In this document: positions 8,195-17,720 of the stretch, piece by piece | How positions within the stretch are numbered: the stretch's first letter is position 1 | Layout of the letters: each line of letters begins with the position of its first letter | Assembly: GCF_000425425.1 (NCBI RefSeq) | Contig: NZ_AUDK01000016.1 | Coordinates: 44,885 to 108,884, forward strand | Reading direction: 5' to 3' | Source: Flavobacterium daejeonense DSM 17708 | Lineage (GTDB): Bacteria > Bacteroidota > Bacteroidia > Flavobacteriales > Flavobacteriaceae | Length of the DNA: 64,000 bases | The notes under the pieces: model-generated | What the model saw: only the letters and a program-made list of their open reading frames with translations | What the model was told of the DNA's origin: nothing | The model's database searches: none | Program-made: the position numbers and the translations under genes

Positions 8195-11100
8195 ATGAGA
8201 CTAATTTTACCTAAGAAATCTTTTTTTATATTTTTTATTGTTTTGTTTTTTTTTGTTGAAGGGTTTTCACAAACATATACAATAACAGGAAATGTTAACG
8301 CTTCTAGTTATAGTTGTAGCACATTTGTGGGATATACTACTATTAGTATAGGTAATGGTTCTGCTACGACAAAATTAACAATGGATCAAGACTTAAATTT
8401 GATAGGTAGTTGTTCATTAGGGCCGCTTAGAATTATTATCAATAATGCAACTCTTGATTTTTCTATGGCTAATAAACGATTAACATTGCCAGAAGGCTCG
8501 TCGATAGAGTTTACTAATGGTGGTGCTTTGTATCCTAATGGAGGTAACGGAGGTGGCTGCACTGGAAGTGATAGGATTTATATCGGTACAAAAAATATAG
8601 CAGCCTGCCAGGGTTCTTCTGGAGTAGTAGGTTTTGACGATATTAATATTTTGGGAGGTACTGGTGCGGCTTATTCAAATTCACCAGTTTGCGTTGGAAG
8701 TTCAATTAATTTAACTGCAACACCTCCACCAAATGGTAGTTTTACTTACTCTTGGACTGGACCTAACTCTTTTACAAGTACGTCACAAAACCCAACATTT
8801 ATTGCTACTGCTTCAAGTGGAGGTGTTTATAGTGTAACTATGACTAGAACCGATGGTAAAGCTACTTATGGACAAGTTACAGTAAAAGTTAATTCTCTTT
8901 CTACCGTGGCAGCTATTGAAGGAGGAGCAACAACAGTATGTGTTAATACGTCAACATCAGCATTTACAAATGCTACTTCTGGAGGTACATGGTCAATTAC
9001 AAATGGAACAGGAACAGCTAGCATTACATCTGGAGGAGTTGTTACAGGTTTATCAGCTGGTTCAGTAACTGTTGTTTATACAGTTTCTAATGGTACTTGT
9101 ACCAATTCGACAACTAAATCTTTGACTATAAATGCTAATAATACAGTAAGTTCAGCTTCATCGAGTCCAACTTTATGTGTAAATACAGCAATAACCAATA
9201 TTACCCATACCACAACTGGAGCAACTGGAATAGGTTCTGCTTCTGGTTTACCAACAGGAGTTACTGCGTCATGGTCGTCAAATACCATTACTATCAGCGG
9301 TACACCTACGCAAACGGGCACTTTTAATTATAGTATCCCTTTAACAGGAGGATGTGGAAGTGTTAATGCAACGGGTGTGCTAACTGTTAATAACTTACCT
9401 AATAATGTCTATAATGGTTTTTCGGCAACTACTATTTGTGCCGGTGGTAGTCCGCAACTGACTTTTGACGCTGAAGATGCTACTTTTTCGACGCCTTATA
9501 GTATTACTTATAAAAACGATGCTACTTCTGTTCAATATACTGTTTCAATTCCATCTGCAGCACCTTATAGCTTTACTCCGGGGGATAATCCCACATCGAA
9601 TACAGGTTATACTTTAGTTTCTATTTCGAATGCAACTTGTACAAGAACGAGTGATTTTGCAAATCCCGGAGCTAATTTAATTGTTCGTCCAATACCTACT
9701 GCTACTATAAGTGGTACAACAACTGTTTGTGTTGGTGCTTCGTCTCCAAATATTACATTTACGAATCCTCAAACAGTTGCTATAACCATAACTTATAACA
9801 TAAATGAAGGAACAAATCAAACGGTAAATGTTGCAGGAGGAGGAAATAGTTCAACAAATGTAGCGGTTTCAACAGCATCCGCAGGTGATTTTGTTTATAA
9901 TTTAGTTAGTGTGGTTTATCAAAGTACACCCAATTGTTCGAACACACTTTCAGTTAGTGCAACGGTAACTGTGAATAGCAATTCTGTTGCGCCAACAAGT
10001 ATCACTGGAACAACGACTATTTGTAGTGGTGATTCTACAACTTTGACTTTAAGTGGAGGAACAGCTGGTACAGGGGCTGTTGCTAAATGGTATTCGGGTT
10101 CTTGTGGTGGGACTTTACTAGGGACAGGAAACAGTATATCTGTTTCGCCAATTTCAACAACAACTTATTTTGTTAGATATGAAGGAACTTGTAATACAAC
10201 TTCATGTGCTTCTGCAACTGTAACTGTGAATGATAATAATACAGTAAGTGAAGCCTCATCAAATCCAATATTATGTGTTAATGCTACTATGACTAATGTT
10301 ACACATACTACTACCGGGGCAACAGGAATAGGGATAGCCAGTAATTTGCCGGCAGGAGTTACAGTATCTTGGGCTTCTAATACAATTACTATTACTGGAG
10401 TTCCTACCGAATCAGGTACTTTTAATTATAGTATTCCTCTAACAGGAGGATGTGGAAATGTTAGTGCTACAGGAACGATTGTTGTTAATCCTCTTCCAAC
10501 GATTCCAACAGCAGGTACACCAACAAATCCAACCTGTACAGTGCCTACAGGAAGTGTGCCTTTGAGTGGGTTGCCTTCATCAGGGACTATTGTTCAGACA
10601 GGATATAGAAGTGATAGTTATGCAATTACAGGAGGTGGGACACAAGTTATTTCAGGACTTTTGCCGGGAACTTATTATTTTGCAATTGATAATGGAAGTT
10701 GTGTTTCTGGTACAGTGACTGTTGTTATTATTGCTCCGGTTACTAATACCTGGTCAACCGGATGGAGTAATGGGACTCCTGCGATTAACCAAAGGTTAGT
10801 TTTCGCTACTAATTACGAAAATGATGCAGATGTAGAGGGTTGTTCTTGTCAAGTAACTGGGTCGGCAATTGTTACTATTAAATCCGGACGTACTTTAAAA
10901 ATTGAGAATGAAGTTGAAGTTGCCAACACAGCATCTTTAATTTTCGAAAACGATGCTAGTTTAGTTCAAATGAATGATGCTGCTGTAAACTCAGGAAATA
11001 TCAATTACCATCGTCATACTGGTTTTGTAAAACGCTATGATTTTACCTATTGGTCATCACCTGTTGCGGGACAAACTCTAAAGGCTTTGTCTCCCAATAC

Positions 11101-12367
11101 ACTTTTTGATAAATATTATAGCTATAATCCAACTTCGGGATGGAAAATAGAATATTATGGAGCTGCTATAATGGAAAAGGGACGCGGATATATTATTAGA
11201 GCGCCACAAACATTTAGTATTACTGTGCCGGCTGTTGATACAGCTCCTGAGTTTGTTGGGGTGCCTAATAATGGATTAGTTTCTTATGATGTGCTCCCTA
11301 ATTTAGTAAACCTTGTAGGGAATCCTTATCCTTCAGCTATTGATGCAGATAAGTTTATTGCTGCAAATTCAGCTTCATTAGAAGGTACGCTTTATTTTTG
11401 GACTCATAATACATCACCAAGTAAAGATATTGCAGGAGATGCTATTTATAATTACACTGCAAATGATTATTTTATTTATAATAAAACAGGAGGTGTTGGC
11501 GTTTCTGGAAAAATAGCAGCAGGTCAAAGTTTTTTTGCACCATCAAGTACAACAGGAGGAACAGTACTATTTAATAATGCGATGAGATATACCGAAGGAC
11601 AACCTAATTATGATAATTCACAGTTTTATAAATTGGGAAGCACTTCTAAAACAACTATTAAAGCTGAAGTTGAAATTAAAAAAAGCCGTATTTGGCTGAA
11701 TCTAACTAATAAAGAAGGTGCTTATAAGCAAATGTTAATAGGTTATATTGATGGAGCTACTAATAATTATGATGCCGGTTTTGACGGAGTAACTTATGAT
11801 GGAAACCAATTTGTTGATTTTTATAGTGTGAATAATGCGGTAAATTTGGCTATTCAGGGTAGAGCTTTGCCTTTTGTAAAACAAGACAGTGTGGCATTAG
11901 GGTATAAATCAACAATTGTGGGTGATTTTCAAATAAGTATTGACCATGCCGATGGTGTTTTAGAAACTCAGAATGTATTTTTAGAAGATAAAACACTGAA
12001 TATACTCCATGATTTAAGAAAAGGGGCTTACACTTTTACAACAGCTAAGGGAGTCTTTAATAATCGTTTTATATTGCGTTATGTAGATAAAAATGTGGTA
12101 GAGGAAGTTGCTGCACCAGTTGCGTCGGAAGAATTAAGTAATGAAGTTGTAGCCTCGGTTAAGGACGGAGTAATTACTGTGAATTCGACAGTTGGAGCTT
12201 TAAAAACAGTTGTTATCTATGATGTTTCAGGAGGAAACTTGTATCAAAAAGATAATATTGATTCGAATGAATTAGTGATTCAACAATTAATATCCAGTCA
12301 TCAGGTTTTGGTGATTAAAATAGTTTTGTCAGATGGGTCAGGCTTGAGTCGAAAAGTGATTTATTAG
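8195..12367 (+). CDS. Giant secreted multi-Ig-domain protein with T9SS-type C-terminal tail
   Basis: The 1,390-residue protein starts with a basic then very hydrophobic signal peptide (MRLILPKKS..., cleavage near GFSQ). The middle is a chain of Ig/PKD-like modules rich in Thr, Ser and Gly, including two almost identical 85-residue units at about residues 315-399 and 681-765. From about residue 868 it shares a module of about 520 residues with the next gene (SCQV, KRYDFTYWSSPV, GNPYPSAIDAD). The end resembles a type A sorting tail (VVIYDVSGG, then GLSRKVIY). The ATG at 8195 was chosen because it gives a proper signal peptide. It is likely exported by T9SS and bound to the cell surface; an adhesin role is inference. 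Confidence 0.8.
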   Translation: MRLILPKKSFFIFFIVLFFFVEGFSQTYTITGNVNASSYSCSTFVGYTTISIGNGSATTKLTMDQDLNLIGSCSLGPLRIIINNATLDFSMANKRLTLPEGSSIEFTNGGALYPNGGNGGGCTGSDRIYIGTKNIAACQGSSGVVGFDDINILGGTGAAYSNSPVCVGSSINLTATPPPNGSFTYSWTGPNSFTSTSQNPTFIATASSGGVYSVTMTRTDGKATYGQVTVKVNSLSTVAAIEGGATTVCVNTSTSAFTNATSGGTWSITNGTGTASITSGGVVTGLSAGSVTVVYTVSNGTCTNSTTKSLTINANNTVSSASSSPTLCVNTAITNITHTTTGATGIGSASGLPTGVTASWSSNTITISGTPTQTGTFNYSIPLTGGCGSVNATGVLTVNNLPNNVYNGFSATTICAGGSPQLTFDAEDATFSTPYSITYKNDATSVQYTVSIPSAAPYSFTPGDNPTSNTGYTLVSISNATCTRTSDFANPGANLIVRPIPTATISGTTTVCVGASSPNITFTNPQTVAITITYNINEGTNQTVNVAGGGNSSTNVAVSTASAGDFVYNLVSVVYQSTPNCSNTLSVSATVTVNSNSVAPTSITGTTTICSGDSTTLTLSGGTAGTGAVAKWYSGSCGGTLLGTGNSISVSPISTTTYFVRYEGTCNTTSCASATVTVNDNNTVSEASSNPILCVNATMTNVTHTTTGATGIGIASNLPAGVTVSWASNTITITGVPTESGTFNYSIPLTGGCGNVSATGTIVVNPLPTIPTAGTPTNPTCTVPTGSVPLSGLPSSGTIVQTGYRSDSYAITGGGTQVISGLLPGTYYFAIDNGSCVSGTVTVVIIAPVTNTWSTGWSNGTPAINQRLVFATNYENDADVEGCSCQVTGSAIVTIKSGRTLKIENEVEVANTASLIFENDASLVQMNDAAVNSGNINYHRHTGFVKRYDFTYWSSPVAGQTLKALSPNTLFDKYYSYNPTSGWKIEYYGAAIMEKGRGYIIRAPQTFSITVPAVDTAPEFVGVPNNGLVSYDVLPNLVNLVGNPYPSAIDADKFIAANSASLEGTLYFWTHNTSPSKDIAGDAIYNYTANDYFIYNKTGGVGVSGKIAAGQSFFAPSSTTGGTVLFNNAMRYTEGQPNYDNSQFYKLGSTSKTTIKAEVEIKKSRIWLNLTNKEGAYKQMLIGYIDGATNNYDAGFDGVTYDGNQFVDFYSVNNAVNLAIQGRALPFVKQDSVALGYKSTIVGDFQISIDHADGVLETQNVFLEDKTLNILHDLRKGAYTFTTAKGVFNNRFILRYVDKNVVEEVAAPVASEELSNEVVASVKDGVITVNSTVGALKTVVIYDVSGGNLYQKDNIDSNELVIQQLISSHQVLVIKIVLSDGSGLSRKVIY
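9137..9391 (+). repeat. Internal 85-codon Ig-like repeat, copy 1
   Basis: This unit runs from NNTVSSASS to TGVLTVN and contains THTTTGATGIG and TFNYSIPLTGGCG. It has exactly the same length as copy 2 at 10235-10489 and differs from it at a minority of residues. It resembles putative Ig (He_PIG-like) modules. Confidence 0.85.
10235..10489 (+). repeat. Internal 85-codon Ig-like repeat, copy 2
   Basis: This is the second copy of the 255-bp unit (NNTVSEASS to TGTIVVN), about 1.1 kb after the first. It could act as a substrate for recombination that changes the length of the surface protein. Confidence 0.85.
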
Positions 12368-12386
12368 TCAATTAAGAAATAGTTTC

Positions 12387-12422
12387 AAAAATCCCGATTG
12401 CAGTTTGTAATCGGGATTTTTT
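12387..12422 (+). terminator. Rho-independent terminator after the first giant T9SS cargo gene
   Basis: AAAAATCCCGATT and AATCGGGATTTTT form a 13-bp stem with a loop of about 9 bases, followed by T residues. Confidence 0.88.
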
Positions 12423-12583
12423 GGTTTAGAATATTTCATAAGCTATTGGTTTAGCGATTGTTTGCATTGGAAACAATAATTTTTTTAAGGCATAATTGTA
12501 TTTTAACAGCAAAAAACTGTATTTAATCGATTTTTTACCTACTTTTAGTACGGATTTTTTTACCCCCAAAAAGTCACACCCAA

Positions 12584-12602
12584 CCGGATATAAGGTATCC
12601 GG
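12584..12602. promoter_or_regulatory. Small inverted repeat upstream of the second giant gene
   Basis: CCGGATA-TAAGG-TATCCGG is a perfect 7-bp inverted repeat 30 bases before the ATG at 12633. It could be an operator or an mRNA hairpin in the leader. No clean -7 element is visible nearby, so the role is open. Confidence 0.35.
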
Positions 12603-12632
12603 CGGTTTGTCTATTTTTTTTATTGAAGGGGT

Positions 12633-15600
12633 ATGCGTCCAAATTTTTTTACTTTTCAATCCTTGCTACAAAAGCCGGTATATACTGGTTTGTTATTGTT
12701 GCTTTGTCTTTTTCAATCCTTTTTTTTATTTAGTCAAACGACTAAAACGTTGACTTCTTCAGGTACATTAGAAGTGCCGGCTGGTGTTACTAGTTTGTCT
12801 GTTCAATGTTGGGGAGCCGGTGGCGGTGGCGGTGGGTCTAATAATACATTATCGGCTGCAGGTGGTGGTGGTGGTGGTGCTTTTAAACAAGGAACGGTAA
12901 TAGTAGGTGTTGATAAGGATAATGTAAAAGTTTTTTATACTGTTGGATCCGGAGGATCTGGAGGTTCTACAGCAAGTATTAATGGTTCGACTGGAGGTGC
13001 TACTATTTTTTCTACTATTTCTGCTAATGGTGGAGCAGGAGGGCAAGGGGGAACTTCATTAATTCAATATGGCACTGGTGGTATCGGAGGAGCGGCAGGT
13101 GATTATAAAGGAGGAAATGGTGCGACTGCATATTTACTAGGAGCTTCGCTTATTCCTTTGGTTATTGAAGCGAATATTAGTGGTGGCGGTGGAAGTAGTG
13201 CAGGAACTGCTACAAATGGGAATAATACTGCTGGGAAAAATGGAGGAGTAGCTGTAACTAATGGGGGAGCAGGGGGAGCTGGAAATTCACAAAATATTAT
13301 TGATTTATTATTGTCTCCTGATAATCCGGGTTTTCCGGGTAGTGTGCCTGGAGGTGGAGGTGGTGGAGCTGTAGGAGTAGGTGTTGTTAATGGTGTTTTA
13401 GGGGGGCTTATAAATGGTAATATTGCAGCGAGTACAGGAGGAAAAGGCGGGGACGGTCAAATAAAAGTAACGTATACCTGTCCAACGTACAGTGTTTCCG
13501 GTGTTTCTGCTGCAAGTACCTGTACTACTTTTGGAACTGCTGTAATTACATTGAATGCAACTGCGGAAGGATTGCCGGTTGGGACTTATACGGTAACTTA
13601 TGACAGAAGTGTTCCAGAGGCTACAGGACTTACCGCTACTATGGTAGTCGAAACAGCCGGAACAGGGGCTTTTACCGCTACCGGATTAACAGCGGCAGGT
13701 GTAAGCAGAATAACTGTCAAAAGATTAACTTCTGTTGATTGTTTTACGGATATTAGTAATCAATATGTTAATTTGACTGTGAATACTGTGCCTGCTCAAC
13801 CGGGAACGATAAGTGGTTATAATAGTCAATGTGCTGGAAATACTTCACAAACTTATAGCATAGCAACTGTTGCTAATGCTTTATCTTATACTTGGACTGT
13901 CGATACGGCTTCAGGATGGGCTATTACTTCGGGACAAAATTCGAATTCGATAACGCTTACTGTTGGTACTGCTGCTGCCAATATAAGTGTGGTAGCGGTT
14001 AATGAATGTGGTAATTCGACTGCGAGTACATTGGCAGTCAGTTTAAATATTCCGGCTCCAACGACATCTGTTACCTTGCAGCCTACTTGTTTGGTAAATA
14101 CAGGAACAATTACGGTAACGAGTCCCGCTCCGGCTGCCGGTATTAGTTATAGCCGGGACGGAATTGATTATTCAAATACCAGTGGGGTTTTTACTTTGGT
14201 GCCTATTGGTGATTATAGTATAACTGCAAAATATCCTTCCGGCTGCATCTCGGAAATAGCTACTATTGCGATGGAATCTTCGGTTGTTGTAAGAACATGG
14301 AATGGTTCCTGGGATTCTGGAGTGCCTACCATTGAAGAGAAAGTGATTTTTGAATCGGATTATGATGAAGATGAAAGTATTGAAGCCTGTTCCTGTCAGG
14401 TGAACTCAGGAGCTGATGTGGAAATAAAATCAGGACGGTATATGAAACTTCGCAATGAATTAGTGGTGGAGGATGGAGGTTCTTTAACTTTTGAAAACAA
14501 TGCCAGTTTGGTTCAGATAAATGATGATAGTGAGAATTCTGGTGAAATAATTTACAAAAGATATACGAAACCTGTAAAGCGTTATGATTTTACCTATTGG
14601 TCTTCTCCAGTTGAAAGGCAGACATTAAAAAAGCTTTCGCCAACTACTTTAGCGGATAAATATTATAGTTACAATCCTAATACAGGTTGGGTGATTCATT
14701 ATAATGGAAATAAGATTATGGAGCCGGGAGAAGGTTATATTATCCGCGCACCGCAAACTTTTAGTATCACCGCTGCGACCATTGATTATAATCCTAAGTT
14801 TGAAGGACCACCAAATAATGGAGAAATTACTAAAACTTTAGAAGGTAATAAAGTGTATCTTCTCGGAAATCCTTATCCGTCTGCCATTGATGCCGATGCG
14901 TTTTTGAATATAAATTCGGATTTAGAGCTCGATCCAGAGGACAGAGTTTTAGAAGGAACACTTTATTTTTGGACACATAATTCACCACCAAGTGACAATG
15001 TTGGTACTTTTCCGGGGAATGACCCTGCAATTTACAATTATACAAGCAGTGATTATGCTGCCTATAATCGTACCGGAGGTGTAGCAACCCATGCGGCTGT
15101 TGTGGATGATGATGAAAATGATCCAAATGATAATAATAATTTAAGTGAACCAACAGGGAAAATAGCCGCAGGACAGGGCTTTTTTGCGCCCACAACTAAG
15201 GGCGGAGCAATTATTTTTAATAATAGTATGCGTCTTGTTGGTGATGTAGTAATTGATAATTCGCAGTTTTTTAAAATGACAACTGCTGCAAAATCTGCTA
15301 AAGCATTAGAGAAAAACCGACTTTGGCTGAATTTATCCAATGCTCAGGGCGCTTTTAAGCAAACTTTAATCGGGTATATAACTGGAGCGACCAACGGATA
15401 TGAAGGGAGTTTTGATGGTGTAAGTTATGACGGAAACCAGTATGTTGATTTTTATAGTGTTAACCAAGGGGCAAATTTTTCTATTCAGGGAAGAGCTTTG
15501 CCTTTTCAGAAAAAAGATAGCATTGTTTTAGGCTATAAAACGGCTATTGTGGGTGAATTTCAAATTAGTATTGACCATGCTGATGGGAAGTTGGCTTCGC

Positions 15601-15983
15601 AAAAAGTATTTTTAGAAGATAAAATGCTGAATGTATGGCACGATTTGAAGGAGCCTTACGTTTTTACCACTGAAAAAGGAATTTTTAACGACCGTTTTCT
15701 ATTGTTTTATCAGGATAAGAATGCGGTGGAGGAAGACACAGTTGATACTGAAGTTGCGGGAGTAGTGATTGCTGTAAAAGACAAAACGATTACCATTAAT
15801 AGTGCAGATTCATTAATAAATACCGTTGCTGTTTATGATTTTTCAGGACGCTTAGTTTATTCTAATTCTGTTATTAATGCTAATAGTACAGTTGTTCGGA
15901 ATTTGTTTGTCAATCATGCGGCTTTAATTGTGCAGCTTGAATTAGAAAATGGTAAAAAAGTAAACCGGAAAATAATTTATTAA
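12633..15983 (+). CDS. Secreted glycine-rich protein with T9SS-type C-terminal tail, partial paralogue of the upstream gene
   Basis: The 1,116-residue protein has a signal peptide (LLLLLCLFQSFFLFSQ). A glycine-rich domain at about residues 56-270 begins SLSVQCWGAGGGGGG, the typical opening of bacterial glycine-rich beta domains. Ig/PKD-like modules follow. From about residue 572 to the end it is homologous to residues 868-1390 of the upstream protein (CSCQV, KRYDFTYWSSPVE, GNPYPSAIDAD, WLNLSNAQGAFKQ). The two proteins therefore share a C-terminal module on unrelated N-terminal halves. It ends in a T9SS-like tail (VAVYDFSGRLVYS, then VNRKIIY). An acidic loop (DDDENDPNDNNN), absent from the paralogue, may bind calcium. 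Molecular function is unknown. Confidence 0.8.
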   Translation: MRPNFFTFQSLLQKPVYTGLLLLLCLFQSFFLFSQTTKTLTSSGTLEVPAGVTSLSVQCWGAGGGGGGSNNTLSAAGGGGGGAFKQGTVIVGVDKDNVKVFYTVGSGGSGGSTASINGSTGGATIFSTISANGGAGGQGGTSLIQYGTGGIGGAAGDYKGGNGATAYLLGASLIPLVIEANISGGGGSSAGTATNGNNTAGKNGGVAVTNGGAGGAGNSQNIIDLLLSPDNPGFPGSVPGGGGGGAVGVGVVNGVLGGLINGNIAASTGGKGGDGQIKVTYTCPTYSVSGVSAASTCTTFGTAVITLNATAEGLPVGTYTVTYDRSVPEATGLTATMVVETAGTGAFTATGLTAAGVSRITVKRLTSVDCFTDISNQYVNLTVNTVPAQPGTISGYNSQCAGNTSQTYSIATVANALSYTWTVDTASGWAITSGQNSNSITLTVGTAAANISVVAVNECGNSTASTLAVSLNIPAPTTSVTLQPTCLVNTGTITVTSPAPAAGISYSRDGIDYSNTSGVFTLVPIGDYSITAKYPSGCISEIATIAMESSVVVRTWNGSWDSGVPTIEEKVIFESDYDEDESIEACSCQVNSGADVEIKSGRYMKLRNELVVEDGGSLTFENNASLVQINDDSENSGEIIYKRYTKPVKRYDFTYWSSPVERQTLKKLSPTTLADKYYSYNPNTGWVIHYNGNKIMEPGEGYIIRAPQTFSITAATIDYNPKFEGPPNNGEITKTLEGNKVYLLGNPYPSAIDADAFLNINSDLELDPEDRVLEGTLYFWTHNSPPSDNVGTFPGNDPAIYNYTSSDYAAYNRTGGVATHAAVVDDDENDPNDNNNLSEPTGKIAAGQGFFAPTTKGGAIIFNNSMRLVGDVVIDNSQFFKMTTAAKSAKALEKNRLWLNLSNAQGAFKQTLIGYITGATNGYEGSFDGVSYDGNQYVDFYSVNQGANFSIQGRALPFQKKDSIVLGYKTAIVGEFQISIDHADGKLASQKVFLEDKMLNVWHDLKEPYVFTTEKGIFNDRFLLFYQDKNAVEEDTVDTEVAGVVIAVKDKTITINSADSLINTVAVYDFSGRLVYSNSVINANSTVVRNLFVNHAALIVQLELENGKKVNRKIIY

Positions 15984-15986
15984 AGC

Positions 15987-16022
15987 AAAAAAAATCCATT
16001 AGGTATTTCTAATGGATTTTTT
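15987..16022. terminator. Bidirectional terminator between convergent genes
   Basis: AAAAAATCCATTAG and CTAATGGATTTTTT form a long stem with A/T runs on both sides. It can serve the giant gene on the plus strand and bioB on the minus strand. Confidence 0.85.
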
Positions 16023-16031
16023 TCGTTGTTA

Positions 16032-17117
16032 TTATTTTTCTTTGACAGAAGCTTCAACATTTCGTTCAATTACGTGTCCCGGGCGTGACCATTTTGGTTT
16101 TTCGCCTAAGGAAGCAAATTGAGAATCTTCTGCTTCAACCGTTTTTGGCTGAGAGATTTTTGTAAATGGTTTTTGTGGGTTTAAACCAAGCATTTCAAAC
16201 ATTTTCATGTCTTCATTAACATCCGGATTTGGCGTAGTTAAAAGTTTATCTCCGGCAAAAATGGAGTTTGCACCGGCAAAGAAGCACATTGCCTGTCCTT
16301 CACGACTCATATTCATTCTTCCTGCTGAAAGACGCACCTGAGTTTCCGGCATCACGATACGGGTAGTAGCCACCATGCGAATCATTTCCCAAATTTCTAC
16401 TGGTTTTTCTTCTTCTAACGGTGTCCCTTCCACGGCAACTAAGGCATTGATTGGCACAGATTCCGGTTGCGGATTTAAGGTAGAAAGAGCCACTAACATT
16501 CCGGCGCGGTCTTCAATACTTTCTCCCATTCCGATGATTCCTCCGCTACAAACCGTAACATTGGTTTTACGAACGTTTTCAATAGTTTCTAATCGGTCTT
16601 CAAATCCTCTCGTTGAAATCACTTCTTTATAATATTCTTCAGAAGTATCTAGGTTGTGGTTATAGGCGTATAATCCGGCTTCGGCTAAACGTTGTGCCTG
16701 ATTTTCAGTAAGCATACCAAGCGTACAGCATACTTCCATGTCCAGTTTATTAATGGTACGCACCATTTCTAAAACCTGATCAAATTCAGGTCCGTCTTTA
16801 ACGTTTCTCCAGGCTGCTCCCATACATACACGGGAAGAACCACTTTCTTTAGCACGCAAAGCCTGAGCTTTTACCTGACTTACCGACATTAAATCATTTC
16901 CTTCAACCTTAGTGTGGTAACGTGCTGCCTGAGGGCAATACCCACAATCTTCCGGACATCCTCCTGTTTTGATAGATAATAAAGTAGACACCTGAACCAC
17001 ATTTGGATCGTGATATTCTCTATGAATTGAAGCTGCTTCAAAAAGCAAATCCATCATAGGTTTATTATATATAGCGATAATTTCTTCTTTTGTCCAATTG
17101 TGTTTTGTAATACTCAT
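16032..17117 (-). CDS. bioB: Biotin synthase (radical SAM)
   Basis: BioB inserts sulfur into dethiobiotin, the last step of biotin synthesis, using a SAM-cleaving [4Fe-4S] cluster and an auxiliary [2Fe-2S] cluster. The cluster motif CPEDCGYC is at Cys54, Cys58 and Cys61 (CxxxCxxC). NHNLDTSEEYY, CSGGIIGMGES and RLSAGRMNMSREGQAMCFFAGANSIF are family marks of the TIM barrel. The length of 361 residues includes a C-terminal extension (about 30 residues) beyond the core. It lies 10 kb from bioF-bioD-bioA on the other strand and has its own promoter, so biotin genes are split here. Confidence 0.97.
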   Translation of the reverse strand: MSITKHNWTKEEIIAIYNKPMMDLLFEAASIHREYHDPNVVQVSTLLSIKTGGCPEDCGYCPQAARYHTKVEGNDLMSVSQVKAQALRAKESGSSRVCMGAAWRNVKDGPEFDQVLEMVRTINKLDMEVCCTLGMLTENQAQRLAEAGLYAYNHNLDTSEEYYKEVISTRGFEDRLETIENVRKTNVTVCSGGIIGMGESIEDRAGMLVALSTLNPQPESVPINALVAVEGTPLEEEKPVEIWEMIRMVATTRIVMPETQVRLSAGRMNMSREGQAMCFFAGANSIFAGDKLLTTPNPDVNEDMKMFEMLGLNPQKPFTKISQPKTVEAEDSQFASLGEKPKWSRPGHVIERNVEASVKEK

Positions 17118-17139
17118 TGTACTGTTTTTTTTGATGGCT

Positions 17140-17170
17140 CAAAAGTAGTCAAATTGTTCAAAATGACAAT
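17140..17170 (-). promoter_or_regulatory. Predicted bioB promoter with an overlapping inverted repeat
   Basis: On the minus strand, TTG (17169-17167) is followed after 19 bases by TACTTTTG (17147-17140), an excellent match to the Bacteroidota consensus. An inverted repeat ATTGT-N8-ACAAT (17153-17170) covers the -33 element and could be an operator. It does not match the known BirA box. Confidence 0.7.
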
Positions 17171-17212
17171 GCAATCGCTTTAAAAAGGATGGATTAGAAA
17201 GAAGTTGAATTT

Positions 17213-17650
17213 TTAATCAGTTGAAAATCGATTATTCCAATACAGCATTAGCATTAAGGTTACAATTACCGATGAGGCAAGTCCTTCAAACAATAATGAA
17301 ATGGAGTACATATCAATTGATGGATTTCCGCCAAAAAGGAAAGTTTCGGATAATGACCGTACAAAGGCATCGCCGCCCTGTAAATAGCTGTAAATGACCA
17401 GTGCGATGATGCTCAAAAAAACACTAACTACGGAGGTGTATAGTGCTGATACGGCATTTGAAACAAATTTTTTCTTTCCTTCGATGAGGTTCATCTGAAT
17501 GGTTCGGTTAACTCCGTAAAAAACAAAAAGAATGTTTAAAAATCGTAAATAAAATAAATGTGCTAAGCCTAATGCTTCCATGAGTAAAAAGTAAATAGCA
17601 ATGGCAATGAAGATGATAAATCCGTTAGTGATTTCTTTAGGTGGTTTCAT
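17213..17650 (-). CDS. Small membrane protein of unknown function (paralogue 1)
   Basis: The 145-residue protein has about four hydrophobic segments: GFIIFIAIAIYFLLMEAL, LRFLNILFVFYGVNR, a segment around VVSVFLSIIALVIYSYL, and a C-terminal one around SSVIVTLMLMLYW. It is collinear with the neighbouring 145-residue protein along its whole length; both contain FLLMEAL, YGVNRT, GG-D and SISLLFEG/NISLLFEG. I do not recognise a named family with certainty. No catalytic motif is visible. It is probably co-transcribed with its paralogue, 70 bases upstream. Confidence 0.7.
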   Translation of the reverse strand: MKPPKEITNGFIIFIAIAIYFLLMEALGLAHLFYLRFLNILFVFYGVNRTIQMNLIEGKKKFVSNAVSALYTSVVSVFLSIIALVIYSYLQGGDAFVRSLSETFLFGGNPSIDMYSISLLFEGLASSVIVTLMLMLYWNNRFSTD

Positions 17651-17720
17651 TTTGGCAGGATTAAAATTAATGGTTTAATTTTAAAAAATGGTTGGTTTTA
17701 GATATTCTGTACTTTGTTTT

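Noticed and set aside
8195..12367. CRISPR-like or phage tail-fibre interpretation of the repetitive giant gene
   Set aside because: The repeats are long, in-frame protein modules with a signal peptide and a T9SS-like tail, and no phage genes are nearby.
12849..13046. Antisense frame opposite the glycine-rich domain
   Set aside because: It is a by-product of GGN glycine codons read on the other strand; the translation is low-complexity Ser/Thr/Arg.
14830..15340. Two antisense frames inside the second giant protein gene
   Set aside because: They have His/Tyr-rich or featureless translation, no promoter or start context, and lie opposite a convincing coding sequence.
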